Below, in pieces: positions 54,692 through 64,000 of a DNA stretch of 64,000 bases. Below the pieces are notes generated by a model that did no database searches, was not told the DNA's origin, and was given only the letters and a program-made list of their open reading frames with translations. This DNA is from Maribacter sp. (lineage in GTDB: Bacteria; Bacteroidota; Bacteroidia; Flavobacteriales; Flavobacteriaceae): NCBI GenBank assembly GCA_011050675.1, contig DRFI01000021.1, forward strand, positions 124,001 through 188,000. The letters run 5' to 3'. The position numbers were made by a program, and so were the translations under genes. Numbering within the stretch: position 1 is the first letter of the stretch; every line of letters starts with the position of its first letter.

Positions 54692-54923
54692 TTTTAAAGA
54701 GTGAGTTGAAATAAATAAATCAGGATTGTAAAAACTGAATATTGTCAAAAATAAAACTTGAAAAAGGGTTATCTATCCTGCACAGTACTGTTAAAACAGA
54801 ATTTTTGGTCAGACAATATAAACTAACTCTAGACCACATAGTACAGGATACTTTTAGAAATAATGCCAATTATCTTGCCTAAAAATGTAACACTCTTCTT
54901 CAACATTAAATCATAGAACACCA
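54692..54923. promoter_or_regulatory. Divergent promoter region with CAGGAT motifs
   Basis: CAGGATTG (54721-54728), CAGGATAG (minus, 54773-54780) and CAGGATAC (54844-54851) lie in 232 bp between two rhamnosidase genes. The same word occurs before GH105 (59328, 59338) and the third GH78 (61450). They may be sites of a locus-specific regulator. Confidence 0.4.
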
Positions 54924-57686
54924 ATGAAAATTCAATTTACCATCCTATTGATTTCCATACTAACTTTTGGTAACCCCTATTCACAGAAAGCAGGGTCTGC
55001 CACTATTTCTATTCATGAAACAAGAGTTGAGTATCTTGAAAATCCAGAAGGAATTGATATACCACATCCTAGATTTAGTTGGATTTTAAAGGGAGAAGGA
55101 CGAAATAGATCTCAATCTGCATATCAAATTATTGTTACCTCTTCCTTAGAAAAATTTATAAAAAATGAAGTGGATATTTGGGATAGCGGAAAAGTAAATT
55201 CTAACGACACCAATCAAATAGAGTATGATGGAATTCCTTTAAAATCAGATTCTAAGTATTACTGGAAGGTTAAAATTTGGGACGAATCCGGGCGTATTTC
55301 AGAATGGAGCGCACCCGCACATTGGTCTATGGGGCTCCTAAATTTCTCTAATTGGAAAGGGCTTTTCATTGGTCATGACGTAGGTTACAACAAAGCAGAT
55401 AAATATGATAGTTTGTATTTACCTCCTGCTAGATACCTCCGTAAATCTTTTAAGTTGAACAAGAAAATAAAAAAGGCAACTGCCTACACCTCCGCCTTGG
55501 GTCTTTATGAACTGAGATTGAATGGTAATAAAGTTGGTGAGGATTATTTCTTACCGGGATGGACGGATTACAACAAAAGACTTTATTACCAAACTTTTGA
55601 TATTACAGATAAACTTCATGAAGGCGAGAACGTAATTGGGGCAATTGTTGCCGATGGATGGTACGCAGGTTATATTGGTTATGCCCTTCTTGTTCATTTA
55701 GATAAAGTGAGAGAATTCTACGGAGTGAATCCTTCTTTTATGGGGCAAATACATCTAGAATATGAAGATGGTTCCACAGAGATTATTGCTTCTGATAAAT
55801 CATGGAAATCAAATGAAGGTGCTATTCGCGAAGCAGATATCATCATGGGTGAAACATATGATGCTAGATTAGAAAATTCAGGTTGGGACGCGCCCAATTA
55901 TGATGACAGTGATTGGAAAAATCCAAAAATATATACGTATCCAAATGGCAAATTAGAAGCCCATCCCGGTACAAAGGTGAAGATTGTAGAACAGTTAAAA
56001 CCAGTTGAAATGACAGAACCATCTCCTGGAACTTATGTTTTTAATCTCGGAAAAAACATCGCCGGTAATGTTGAGCTTAAAGTAAAAGGTTCAAAAGGAA
56101 CTAAAGTACGACTACGATTTGGAGAAATATTGAAAAGTGATGGTCATATTCAGACTGAAAACCTCAGAAAGGCAAGAGCCACCGACACCTATATTCTTAA
56201 TGGAAATAGCGAAGAGACTTGGCAACCAAAGTTTACCTATCATGGTTTTCAGTATGTAGAAGTAACGGGGTACCCAGGGATACCCACTTTAGATGCCATT
56301 ACCGGACTTGTCCTAAGTTCCATTGAGACTAATGCTAGTACGTTCAATTCATCAAACGCAATGAACAATACTTTGTTCAAAAATATAAAGACAACTCAAA
56401 GTGCCAATTTCTTTGAAATACCTACAGATTGCCCACAAAGAGATGAACGTCTAGGCTGGACGGGAGATGCCCAAATCTATATGCGCTCCGCTACCTATAA
56501 TTCTGATGTGGCTGCTTTTATGACCAAGTTTTTGGTGGACTTGGATGATGCACAGCGTTGGTATGGAGCCTACCCCAACTTTGCACCTTTTCCTTATTCA
56601 AGACCCAATCAGTATGCGCCCGCTTGGATGGATGTAGGGATTATTATTCCACATAACATGTATAAGGTTTATAATGATACCCGTGCCTTGGATTTCATGT
56701 ATGAAGGCATGGAAAAATTTATGGAGTTTCAAGAAGATGCTAGTACTGATTATTTACGTCCGGGTGGAGGTAACAATTGGGGAGATTGGCTTGCCGTTAA
56801 CGAAGAAACGAGCCATGATTTTATAGGTGCATCTTTTTATGGATACGACGCTAAATTAATGGCTGAAATGGCCGAGGTATTAGGAAAGACTAAGGACGCC
56901 ACTAAATATAAAAACCTATTTAAAAATATTAAAAAAGCTTTTGCAAAAAAGTATATTTTGGAAAACGGACAAACCACAGAAGATACACAAACCACGTATG
57001 CTCTTGCTTTATATTTTGATTTATACCCAGATGATTTAGCAAAAAAAGGAGCTGCTAGGCTGGCCGAAAAAATAGAAAAAAACGGATACAAGTTTGCTAC
57101 CGGGTTTCTAGGCACTAAGCATGTTATGTTGGCCTTATCCAAATATGGTTATAATGATATTTCCTATAAAATCTTCCAACAGACTGAATATCCAAGCTGG
57201 GGATATTCCGTAGAAAACGGAAGCACATCAATCTGGGAACGTTGGAACAGTTATACAAAAGATGATTCTGAAAACTCAGACCTTAATGCAAAAATGAACT
57301 CCTTTAGCCATTATGCGTTTGGTTCCGTTGCAGAATGGATGTTTCAGCATGCGGTTGGAATCGATACCGAGGATTCTGGATATAGAAATATTATTATAAA
57401 GCCCGCCATTACCAAAGAAATGAATTTTATAGAGGGTAGTTACAAAAGCATTAATGGCACCATAGCATCTGCTTGGAACTGGAAAGGAAATAATTTGCTG
57501 ATGAATATAGAAATTCCTGTGAATACGAAAGCCAAGGTTACTATTCCAACATCAAAAGTAGCTAATATCAAAGAAGAGAATAAAAGTATTTCCAAACATC
57601 CATCTATTAAGGTTTTAGAATCTAATGACAATGAAACTATTCTTGAGGTTGGTTCTGGGGTATATACTTTTAGTATAAAAATGTAA
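54924..57686 (+). CDS. GH78 alpha-L-rhamnosidase, long form
   Basis: A 920-residue exported enzyme. After a signal peptide (to about 21) come a Bac_rhamnosid_N Ig-like domain (ETRVEYLENPEGIDIPHPRFSW), a beta-sandwich with FKLNKKIKKATAYTSALGLYELRLNG, the FNLGKNIAGNVELKVKG region, and the catalytic (alpha/alpha)6 domain with TDCPQRDERLGWTGDAQIYM. The C-terminal beta domain includes SFSHYAFGSVAEWMFQHAVG. Removes terminal L-rhamnose, likely from ulvan-type oligosaccharides. First gene of a plus-strand cluster with sulfatase and GH105. Confidence 0.95.
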   Translation: MKIQFTILLISILTFGNPYSQKAGSATISIHETRVEYLENPEGIDIPHPRFSWILKGEGRNRSQSAYQIIVTSSLEKFIKNEVDIWDSGKVNSNDTNQIEYDGIPLKSDSKYYWKVKIWDESGRISEWSAPAHWSMGLLNFSNWKGLFIGHDVGYNKADKYDSLYLPPARYLRKSFKLNKKIKKATAYTSALGLYELRLNGNKVGEDYFLPGWTDYNKRLYYQTFDITDKLHEGENVIGAIVADGWYAGYIGYALLVHLDKVREFYGVNPSFMGQIHLEYEDGSTEIIASDKSWKSNEGAIREADIIMGETYDARLENSGWDAPNYDDSDWKNPKIYTYPNGKLEAHPGTKVKIVEQLKPVEMTEPSPGTYVFNLGKNIAGNVELKVKGSKGTKVRLRFGEILKSDGHIQTENLRKARATDTYILNGNSEETWQPKFTYHGFQYVEVTGYPGIPTLDAITGLVLSSIETNASTFNSSNAMNNTLFKNIKTTQSANFFEIPTDCPQRDERLGWTGDAQIYMRSATYNSDVAAFMTKFLVDLDDAQRWYGAYPNFAPFPYSRPNQYAPAWMDVGIIIPHNMYKVYNDTRALDFMYEGMEKFMEFQEDASTDYLRPGGGNNWGDWLAVNEETSHDFIGASFYGYDAKLMAEMAEVLGKTKDATKYKNLFKNIKKAFAKKYILENGQTTEDTQTTYALALYFDLYPDDLAKKGAARLAEKIEKNGYKFATGFLGTKHVMLALSKYGYNDISYKIFQQTEYPSWGYSVENGSTSIWERWNSYTKDDSENSDLNAKMNSFSHYAFGSVAEWMFQHAVGIDTEDSGYRNIIIKPAITKEMNFIEGSYKSINGTIASAWNWKGNNLLMNIEIPVNTKAKVTIPTSKVANIKEENKSISKHPSIKVLESNDNETILEVGSGVYTFSIKM

Positions 57687-57770
57687 GACACCATTTACAC
57701 TAGTATAATTCAACTTTAAATAGAGTTTAATTCTCTTTAGGAAAATTCATCTATAAAATAAAAAACTCTT

Positions 57771-59231
57771 ATGAAAAATAAATTTCAAAAAGTATTTATT
57801 AAATATTCACTATTGCTATGCATACTTCTAGTGGCTTCTTGCAATAGCCAGAAAAAAGATAAGGCAGCAGAATCTCAAGATACCAGCCGCCCTAGCGTTC
57901 TGATAATCTTAACCGATCAGTGGCGTGCCCAAGCTACAAGCTATGCAGGCGACCCTAATATTAGCACACCCAATCTAGATGAATTAGCAGCCTCAAGTGT
58001 TAACTTTAAAAATGCGGTTTCTGGCATGCCAGTTTGCTCTCCTTTCAGAGCATCGTTAATTACCGGACAACGCCCGTTGACACATGGAGTCTTTATGAAC
58101 GATGTACAATTAGATACCAACGCGGTGACTATTGCCAAAGTGTTCAGCAAAGAAGGGTATGATACCGGTTATATTGGCAAATGGCATTTAGATGGACATG
58201 GAAGGTTACAGAATGTTGCTCCTGGTAAAAGAAGACAAGGGTTTAAATTCTGGAAAGGCAATGAATGCACACATGATTATAATAAATCCGTATACTATGA
58301 CAATAATGACCCAGACCGTAAGATATGGGGCGGCTATGATACTTTTGAACAGACAGATGCTGCCATCGAATATATTAATAATAGAAAAAGGGCAGAGAAA
58401 CCTTATATGATGATTCTTTCGTATGGTACTCCTCACGCACCATACCATACAGCTCCATTGAAGTATAGAAATCAATTTGACCCAGAGAAAATTAAACTTC
58501 GTTTAAATGTGCCAGATAGCCTTAAGACTCAACTAAAAAAAGATTTAGCTGGTTATTATGCTCATATTGCCGCATTAGATGACATGATAGGTAAACTAAT
58601 TACTAATCTTAAAAATTCTAGAGAATTTGAAAACACCATTATTGTATTTACCTCTGACCACGGTGATCTCTTAGGTTCTCATGGCGCTTATAAAAAACAG
58701 CAGCCTTATGAAGAATCCGCAAGGGTTCCTATGTTATACCATATACCTAAAAGGTTTAAAATAGCTTCAGGAGAACGGGATGCATTGATGAATTCTGAAG
58801 ATATAATGCCTACTCTTTTAAGCTTGTGCAACATTGAGATACCAAATACGGTAGAGGGCTTAGATTATAAATCCTATATGGAGGGAAAAGAAGAAATAGG
58901 AGAGGTAACACTTTTGACCTGCGTACAACCATTTGGACAATGGAACAAAGTACAACATAATGCTATGGAATATAGGGCTGTTAAAACTCTACAATATACA
59001 TATGCAAGAAATTTAACTGGTCCATGGTTACTTTTTGATAATATAAACGACCCTTATCAATTAAATAATTTAGTCGGCAATGAAGGAGCTGCTGTTGTTC
59101 AAGATGATTTAGAAAAACTTCTGTCAGAACGTTTAAAAGCAACCGGAGATGAATTTCTACCTGGTTTAGAATATATAAAGAAATGGGGTTATCCAATCGA
59201 CAAAACAGGAACGGTACCTTACACAAATTAA
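57771..59231 (+). CDS. Formylglycine-dependent sulfatase (S1 family), lipoprotein
   Basis: A 486-residue exported sulfatase. Lipobox VASC gives Cys24. The catalytic cysteine that is oxidised to formylglycine is C89 in the signature C-S-P-F-R, followed by ASLITGQ. Metal-binding residues are seen in LIILTDQWR and FTSDHGDLLGSHG, and GYIGKWHLDG supplies the substrate-sulfate Lys/His pair. S1 subfamily cannot be assigned by eye; context suggests sulfated rhamnose of ulvan. It needs an anaerobic or FGE-type maturase, none of which is in the window. Confidence 0.93.
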   Translation: MKNKFQKVFIKYSLLLCILLVASCNSQKKDKAAESQDTSRPSVLIILTDQWRAQATSYAGDPNISTPNLDELAASSVNFKNAVSGMPVCSPFRASLITGQRPLTHGVFMNDVQLDTNAVTIAKVFSKEGYDTGYIGKWHLDGHGRLQNVAPGKRRQGFKFWKGNECTHDYNKSVYYDNNDPDRKIWGGYDTFEQTDAAIEYINNRKRAEKPYMMILSYGTPHAPYHTAPLKYRNQFDPEKIKLRLNVPDSLKTQLKKDLAGYYAHIAALDDMIGKLITNLKNSREFENTIIVFTSDHGDLLGSHGAYKKQQPYEESARVPMLYHIPKRFKIASGERDALMNSEDIMPTLLSLCNIEIPNTVEGLDYKSYMEGKEEIGEVTLLTCVQPFGQWNKVQHNAMEYRAVKTLQYTYARNLTGPWLLFDNINDPYQLNNLVGNEGAAVVQDDLEKLLSERLKATGDEFLPGLEYIKKWGYPIDKTGTVPYTN

Positions 59232-59253
59232 CTGTTTCTAATTTAATAGGATT

Positions 59254-59294
59254 AAAACAAAGGGCAGCTTGAAAGAGTTGCCCTTTGTTTTTTT
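59254..59294 (+). terminator. Terminator after the sulfatase gene
   Basis: A 13-bp perfect stem (AAAACAAAGGGCA with TGCCCTTTGTTTT), 12-nt loop and T-run. Confidence 0.88.
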
Positions 59295-59327
59295 AACAAT
59301 TAAGAAAATCTAAACAGCATTAGATGA

Positions 59328-59345
59328 CAGGATAGCACAGGATGC
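59328..59345 (+). promoter_or_regulatory. Tandem CAGGAT repeats before GH105
   Basis: CAGGATAG and CAGGATGC start exactly 10 bp apart, one helical turn, about 110-125 bp before the GH105 start. This is the arrangement of an AraC-type direct-repeat site. Confidence 0.4.
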
Positions 59346-59454
59346 AAATTCTTAAAAACCCAACTAAAATTGTGATTTCATATGTACTTCAATTTTTTAT
59401 CGAAAACTGAAGAATGGCATTAAGCATTTTGAAAAAAATCAGAAAACAAACCCT

Positions 59455-60558
59455 ATGAAAACCTTCAATTTACTACTAGTTATATTTTTATCTATTCACT
59501 TCGGTAATGCCCAAAATATAAACCCTAAAGAAGTCAAAGATGTCATGAAAAAAGTGGCAGATTGGCAAATGGACCATATCAATGACAGTTATAGCAACAA
59601 AAAGCCTCATCATCCATTGCATTGGACAAATGCAGCTCTTTATGTAGGTATGAGCAAATGGGCAGAAATGGCTGATGATGATACTTACTACAACTGGTTG
59701 AAAGGAATCGGAAATCAAAATAACTGGCAACTTCACGAACGAAAATATCATGCGGATGATCACGCTGTTGGCCGTATGTATGCAGCATTATATAGAAAAT
59801 ATGAGCAAGAAGAGATGTTGGAACCTACCAAGGAACAATTTAGCTTTCTAATGCACCATCCCGCTAAGACCAAACTCGATTGGGCTACACCATATCACCA
59901 AGATCGCTGGAATTGGTGTGATGCTCTTTTTATGTCACCCCCCGTTTGGGCAGACCTTTATAGCATAACCGGAGAACAGAAATATTTAGATTTCATGTTT
60001 AAAGAATACAAAGCCACTACAGAATACTTATTTGATAAAAAAGAAAACTTATACTATAGGGATGAAAGGTTTAAAGACAAATTTGATAAAGGAACCAAAA
60101 TATTTTGGGGCCGTGGAAATGGTTGGGTCTACGCCGGTTTGGCCGATATTCTATCGAACTTAAAGCCACAAACCAAAGAATATGAATACTTCTTGGATAT
60201 TTATAAAAAAATGTCCGAGAAGCTTATTGAAATACAAACACCAAAAGGACATTGGGCTATGAGTTTATTAGGTCAAGAATTTTATCCTACCCCAGAAACC
60301 AGTGGATCTTCCTTTTTTATATACGGTCTAACCTGGGGCATCAATAACGAAATATTAAAAGGTCGCAACTATAAAAAAGCCGTAGTGAACGGATGGAACG
60401 CCATGACCAGTTATGTTGATGAAAATGGTATGCTGGGTTATGTTCAGCCAATTGGCGCAGCTCCTGGAAATGCAAGTGCAGACAAAACTGAAGTATACGG
60501 TACTGGTGCCTTCTTAAGCGCTGGTTCCGAAATCTACAAAATGGTGAACGATAATTGA
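59455..60558 (+). CDS. GH105 unsaturated uronyl hydrolase
   Basis: Hydrolyses the unsaturated uronic acid left at the non-reducing end after lyase cutting of ulvan or rhamnogalacturonan. The 367-residue protein is exported (signal peptide to about residue 19). Conserved catalytic parts are HADDHAVGRMY (Asp101/102) and RWNWCDALFMSPPVW (Asp156), followed by IFWGRGNGWVYAGL, as in YteR and other GH105 enzymes. Sits after the sulfatase but behind its own terminator and promoter region. Confidence 0.92.
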   Translation: MKTFNLLLVIFLSIHFGNAQNINPKEVKDVMKKVADWQMDHINDSYSNKKPHHPLHWTNAALYVGMSKWAEMADDDTYYNWLKGIGNQNNWQLHERKYHADDHAVGRMYAALYRKYEQEEMLEPTKEQFSFLMHHPAKTKLDWATPYHQDRWNWCDALFMSPPVWADLYSITGEQKYLDFMFKEYKATTEYLFDKKENLYYRDERFKDKFDKGTKIFWGRGNGWVYAGLADILSNLKPQTKEYEYFLDIYKKMSEKLIEIQTPKGHWAMSLLGQEFYPTPETSGSSFFIYGLTWGINNEILKGRNYKKAVVNGWNAMTSYVDENGMLGYVQPIGAAPGNASADKTEVYGTGAFLSAGSEIYKMVNDN

Positions 60559-60639
60559 AATAGGCAACCTAAATAAATCGGCATATATGAAACGAAAATA
60601 TTTTTTACAACCCTCTAGTTTAAGAACCGCTGGTCATAC

Positions 60640-61318
60640 GCTATAAATGGGACCATGGGTATAGGTAAATTGGACCAATGAACGTTTAAAAATGACCTAC
60701 GACCGTCACTTTCCATGGGAGTAGGTTTCTTACGGGTACATTAACAACTTTATCTGCCTCACAAATGGTTTGACTTCCATCCGTTAGACAATATAAAAAC
60801 AAGACACTATAGGGCAAATAATTTAAATGATGTTACTTCGGTGGCACTACAAACAAACAATTAATCTATGATGCCCTCTACAGGTTGTGCCATTAAAAGT
60901 GGAGAATTGCCAAAGACCATTCAGGCGTATTTGACATGCGTTAACTATGTTGGTTGCGAAATAGAAAGACCGTTAGGCGGACTTAATGCTAGATAAAAAG
61001 AATGAAGCCTCTTGAGCGGTTACTAAATTGCAAATAAATAATTACACTGTCAAATCAAAGCACTTTAGATACATCCTATACGAAGATGGGTCGAAAGAAT
61101 TCTATAATCATAAAGATGACCTCAACGAGTTTACCTATGAAGCTAAAAACCCGATGTAGACTGAAGTAATTGAACAGTTGAAAATATATATTTTAAAAAT
61201 AAAATCAACTTGGCACCTGAATTCATTTTATACATTTCAGCCTTATTTTGAAGAAAATAAAGTCAGGACCAGCGGTTCGGATGGTAGTCCAATAAAGGTT
61301 ATTGGAGCATTTCAATAG
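60640..61318 (+). pseudogene. Iduronate-2-sulfatase-like pseudogene
   Basis: Pieces of a sulfatase C-terminal two thirds are spread over shifting frames: LRPSLSMGVGFLRVH then LPHKWFDFHPLDNIKTRHYR, then IQAYLTCVNYVGCEIERPL, and HFRYILYEDGSKEFYNHKDD then NEFTYEAKNP. Stops and frameshifts interrupt it and the N-terminal catalytic Cys region is missing. The last stretch to 61318 stays open in one frame, but its relation to the sulfatase is uncertain. The remaining 61319-61524 shows no gene. Confidence 0.75.
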
Positions 61319-61524
61319 AAAAATCTATATCTTATTCTTATAAAATATAGTGCAATTAGTATATTTTTTTTCAGGTTTAAGATTTAAATTTCAATGAAAT
61401 GAAATAATATCTCTAGTGAAACCAATTCGTTGATAACAACGAAAACTAACAGGATTAGGTAAAATTAATTTACAGTACAAAATCAACACTTTAAATTTTA
61501 AATGAACTTTAAACAATAAATAAT

Positions 61525-64000
61525 TTGAGAACAACTATCCAACATTTTTCGTTTATACTTTTAATTAGTCTAATCACTTCTTTTTCGATAAAAAAAACAG
61601 AAATACTAAACTTAGTAACAGAATATAAAACCAACCCTATTGGTATTGATGTACAAAAACCTAGATTGAGCTGGCAATTGAATTCAGATGAAAAGAATGT
61701 AAAACAAACTGCTTATGAAATTCGAGTAGCAGATTCTAAGGAAAATTTAGAAAGTGATAAAAATCTAATCTGGTCTACTCTCAAAGTAGAAAGCGACCAA
61801 TCCGTAAACGTGGTTTATAAAGGTCCCGCCCTTAACTCAATGCAGCGCGTATATTGGCAAGTACGTATTTGGGACGATAAGGACAGAGTATCCAAATGGA
61901 GTATACCTGCGTATTGGGAAATGGGCATTTTAGATAAAGCTTTATGGACTGCATCATACATTGCTATGAACGATATCACCACAGAAAAAAAATCGCACCC
62001 TTCTCAATATTTTAGAACGGAATTTAAAACTGAAAAAACAATCAACTCCGCTAAAGTTCAGATAACCTCTTTGGGCCTCTATGAACTATACCTAAATGGA
62101 GAAAAAGTGGGTAATGATCTCTTTACACCAGGCTACACCAGCTATAACAAAAGACTGCAATACCAAACATATGATGTTACACATATGCTGAAAGCGAACA
62201 ATGCAATTGGTGCTTTAGTTGGAGACGGCTGGTACCGTGGAAATATTGGATGGAAGGGCGACTACGCCTTTTACGGAAAACAACTTGCGCTACTGGTTCA
62301 ATTACACATTAATTATACTGACGGTACAACAGAAACCATTTTGACCAACGAAGACTGGAAAGCTTCATACGGCCCTATTTTAGAATCGGATATGTACAAT
62401 GGCGAAAAATACGATGCACGCTTAGAAATGGACGGTTGGGCCAAAACCGGATTTGATGACAACTCATGGAAAAAAGTTGAAATCTTGAAACATTCCAAGG
62501 ACATTCTCGTAGCTCCACAAGGACCTCCCGTAAAAGCAATCGAAGAAATCAAGCCTAAAAAACTAATTACGACACCCAAAGGTGAAATTGTATTAGACCT
62601 GGGACAAAATATTGTAGGATGGGCCCGAATGAAAGTAAAAGGTAAAAAAGGTGACCAGGTTAGTTTAAAATTTGCTGAAGTTTTAGATAAAGATGGAAAC
62701 TTTTACACCACTAATCTACGTGCTGCCAAAGCAACGGATATTTACACGTTAAAGGGGGGAGGCGAAGAAGTGTTTGAACCACATTTTACCTCTCATGGTT
62801 TTCGATTCATACAGGTCATAGGTTATCCCGGCACCTTAAGTCTGAACGATATTACAGGAATAGTGATTCATTCAGCAATTAGCCCTACCGGTAGTTTCGT
62901 AACATCAGACCCTATGATAAATCAACTACAAAGCAACATTCAATGGGGGCAAAAAGATAACTTTTTAGACATCCCAACAGATTGTCCACAACGTGATGAA
63001 CGAGCAGGTTGGACAGGTGACGCACAAGTATTTAGTATGACCGCTGCTTATAATTTTGATGTTGCATCTTTTTATACCAAATGGCTTAAAGATTTGGCTT
63101 TAGACCAACACGAGAACGGATCTGTAACCAATGTTGTTCCGGACATTCTTACTGGTGGTGAAGGAGTAAGCGCCAAAGGAGGTGCTACAGGATGGGCAGA
63201 TGCTGCAGTAATCATACCATGGACGGTTTATCAATCTTATGGGGACAAACGTATTTTAGAAGAGCAATATGACAGTATGAAAGGGTGGGTAGATTACATG
63301 TCCAAACAGTCAGGTAATGATTATCTTTGGAACGATCCTAAGCACTGGCATTGGGGAGATTGGTTAGCATACAATGCCGATAAACCGGACTACAACGGGT
63401 CGGTGACCGAGAAAGATTTAATTGCAACGGCTTACGCCTATTATTCCACTACACTTTTACATAAAATAGCTGTCATCATTGGAAAAACTGAAGATGTTGA
63501 AAAATATGAAAGTTTGGCTAAGAACATAAAGACAGCTTTTATAAAAGAATATACCACCCCTAATGGCCGCTTAGTATCACATACACAAACAGCCTATGCA
63601 ATGGCTCTTAGTTTTGATCTAATTCCTAAAAATCTAATCGAAAAATCGGCCGCATATTATGCAGCTGATATAGAGAAATTTGGACATTTAACAACTGGGT
63701 TTTTAGGAACTCCTTTACTGTGTACTACACTCTCAAAAATAGGTAGGGATGATTTGGCTTTTATGCTATTAAATAGAAAAGAGTTCCCATCTTGGTTATA
63801 CCCTATAACAATGGGTGCTACAACTATTTGGGAACGTTGGGACACGCAAAAACCAGACGGAACAATCATTGAAGGGATGAATAGTTTTAACCATTATTCG
63901 TACGGAGCTATTGGTGAATGGCTTTATACACATGTAGGTGGGTTAAGGATTGACCCCGAAAACCCGGGATATAAGCATATTATATTTGACCCGCACCCAG
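61525..64000 (+). CDS. GH78 alpha-L-rhamnosidase (cut by the right edge)
   Basis: The frame is open from 61513 to the end of the window, at least 825 codons. The only usable start is TTG at 61525, leading into a signal peptide (RTTIQHFSFILLISLITSFS); an in-frame TAA at 61510 excludes anything upstream. Domains follow the same order as the 920-residue paralogue: YKTNPIGIDVQKPRLSW, TSLGLYELYLNG, VLDLGQNIVGWARMKVKG, and catalytic TDCPQRDERAGWTGDAQVF. The end HIIFDPHP is close to the expected C-terminus, so few residues are missing. Confidence 0.93.
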   Translation, partial: MRTTIQHFSFILLISLITSFSIKKTEILNLVTEYKTNPIGIDVQKPRLSWQLNSDEKNVKQTAYEIRVADSKENLESDKNLIWSTLKVESDQSVNVVYKGPALNSMQRVYWQVRIWDDKDRVSKWSIPAYWEMGILDKALWTASYIAMNDITTEKKSHPSQYFRTEFKTEKTINSAKVQITSLGLYELYLNGEKVGNDLFTPGYTSYNKRLQYQTYDVTHMLKANNAIGALVGDGWYRGNIGWKGDYAFYGKQLALLVQLHINYTDGTTETILTNEDWKASYGPILESDMYNGEKYDARLEMDGWAKTGFDDNSWKKVEILKHSKDILVAPQGPPVKAIEEIKPKKLITTPKGEIVLDLGQNIVGWARMKVKGKKGDQVSLKFAEVLDKDGNFYTTNLRAAKATDIYTLKGGGEEVFEPHFTSHGFRFIQVIGYPGTLSLNDITGIVIHSAISPTGSFVTSDPMINQLQSNIQWGQKDNFLDIPTDCPQRDERAGWTGDAQVFSMTAAYNFDVASFYTKWLKDLALDQHENGSVTNVVPDILTGGEGVSAKGGATGWADAAVIIPWTVYQSYGDKRILEEQYDSMKGWVDYMSKQSGNDYLWNDPKHWHWGDWLAYNADKPDYNGSVTEKDLIATAYAYYSTTLLHKIAVIIGKTEDVEKYESLAKNIKTAFIKEYTTPNGRLVSHTQTAYAMALSFDLIPKNLIEKSAAYYAADIEKFGHLTTGFLGTPLLCTTLSKIGRDDLAFMLLNRKEFPSWLYPITMGATTIWERWDTQKPDGTIIEGMNSFNHYSYGAIGEWLYTHVGGLRIDPENPGYKHIIFDPHP

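Noticed and set aside
61319-61524. Additional gene before the last GH78
   Set aside because: All frames are closed; only a CAGGAT word stands out.
1-64000. CRISPR arrays, insertion sequences with intact transposase, rRNA operons
   Set aside because: No regularly spaced repeats, transposase genes or rRNA sequence seen on either strand.

Overview
The window reads as a chromosomal segment of a low-GC marine member of the Flavobacteriaceae (Bacteroidota). The signs are Bacteroidota-type promoters (TTTG, about 20 bp, then TAnnTTTG), glutamine synthetase III (GlnN), DUF4920, DUF1684 and DUF4197 proteins, a BlaI/M56 pair whose peptidase carries a TonB-plug-like tail, and a locus for rhamnose-rich, probably ulvan-type, algal polysaccharide. 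I cannot fix the genus from the sequence.

Positions 1-30.1 kb are dense, mostly intact housekeeping sequence: grpE-dnaJ (dnaJ runs off the left edge), an epimerase, mnmD, ilvE, a MazG-like hydrolase, crcB, the nitrogen genes glnB-amtB with a porin, DUF1684, DJ-1-like and hydrolase genes, an Lrp regulator, purU, pyrF-prfA, apbE with a Rieske lipoprotein, purM, the divergent glutamine synthetase genes glnN and glnII, a Na+/Ca2+ antiporter, blaI-M56 and apt. The glnB-amtB and glnII promoters share a regulatory layout: paired sites built on CCCTA-N7-TAGGG, centres exactly 53 bp apart, followed at the same distance by a near-identical -7 box. This is the strongest unexplained regulatory signal here.

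A tRNA-Arg(ACG) at 30.16 kb, followed by the stub of a tyrosine recombinase, marks the start of an accessory region (about 30.3-52.6 kb). It is a mosaic of small, mostly plus-strand modules: AraC, Crp and MocR regulators, alpha/beta hydrolases, GNAT enzymes, HIT, arylamine N-acetyltransferase, a flavodoxin-like reductase, a membrane GH113-like protein, a LytS/LytTR two-component pair, an ankyrin protein and a LACTB-like serine hydrolase. Decayed genes are frequent: integrase, SMP-30 lactonase, endonuclease/exonuclease/phosphatase, PhzF, a Crp leader fragment, and two copies of genes that also occur intact a few kb away but have lost their middles. Repeated intergenic sequence and strong inverted repeats occur between modules.

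From 52.6 kb to the right edge lies the rhamnose locus: rhaM (L-rhamnose mutarotase), three GH78-type alpha-L-rhamnosidases (the last cut by the window end), a formylglycine sulfatase, a GH105 unsaturated uronyl hydrolase, and a decayed iduronate-2-sulfatase-like gene. Sulfatase, GH105 and GH78 together would desulfate and trim unsaturated uronic-acid/rhamnose oligosaccharides, and RhaM would feed rhamnose catabolism. No polysaccharide lyase, SusC/SusD pair or rhamnose catabolic genes are visible, so the locus probably continues to the right.
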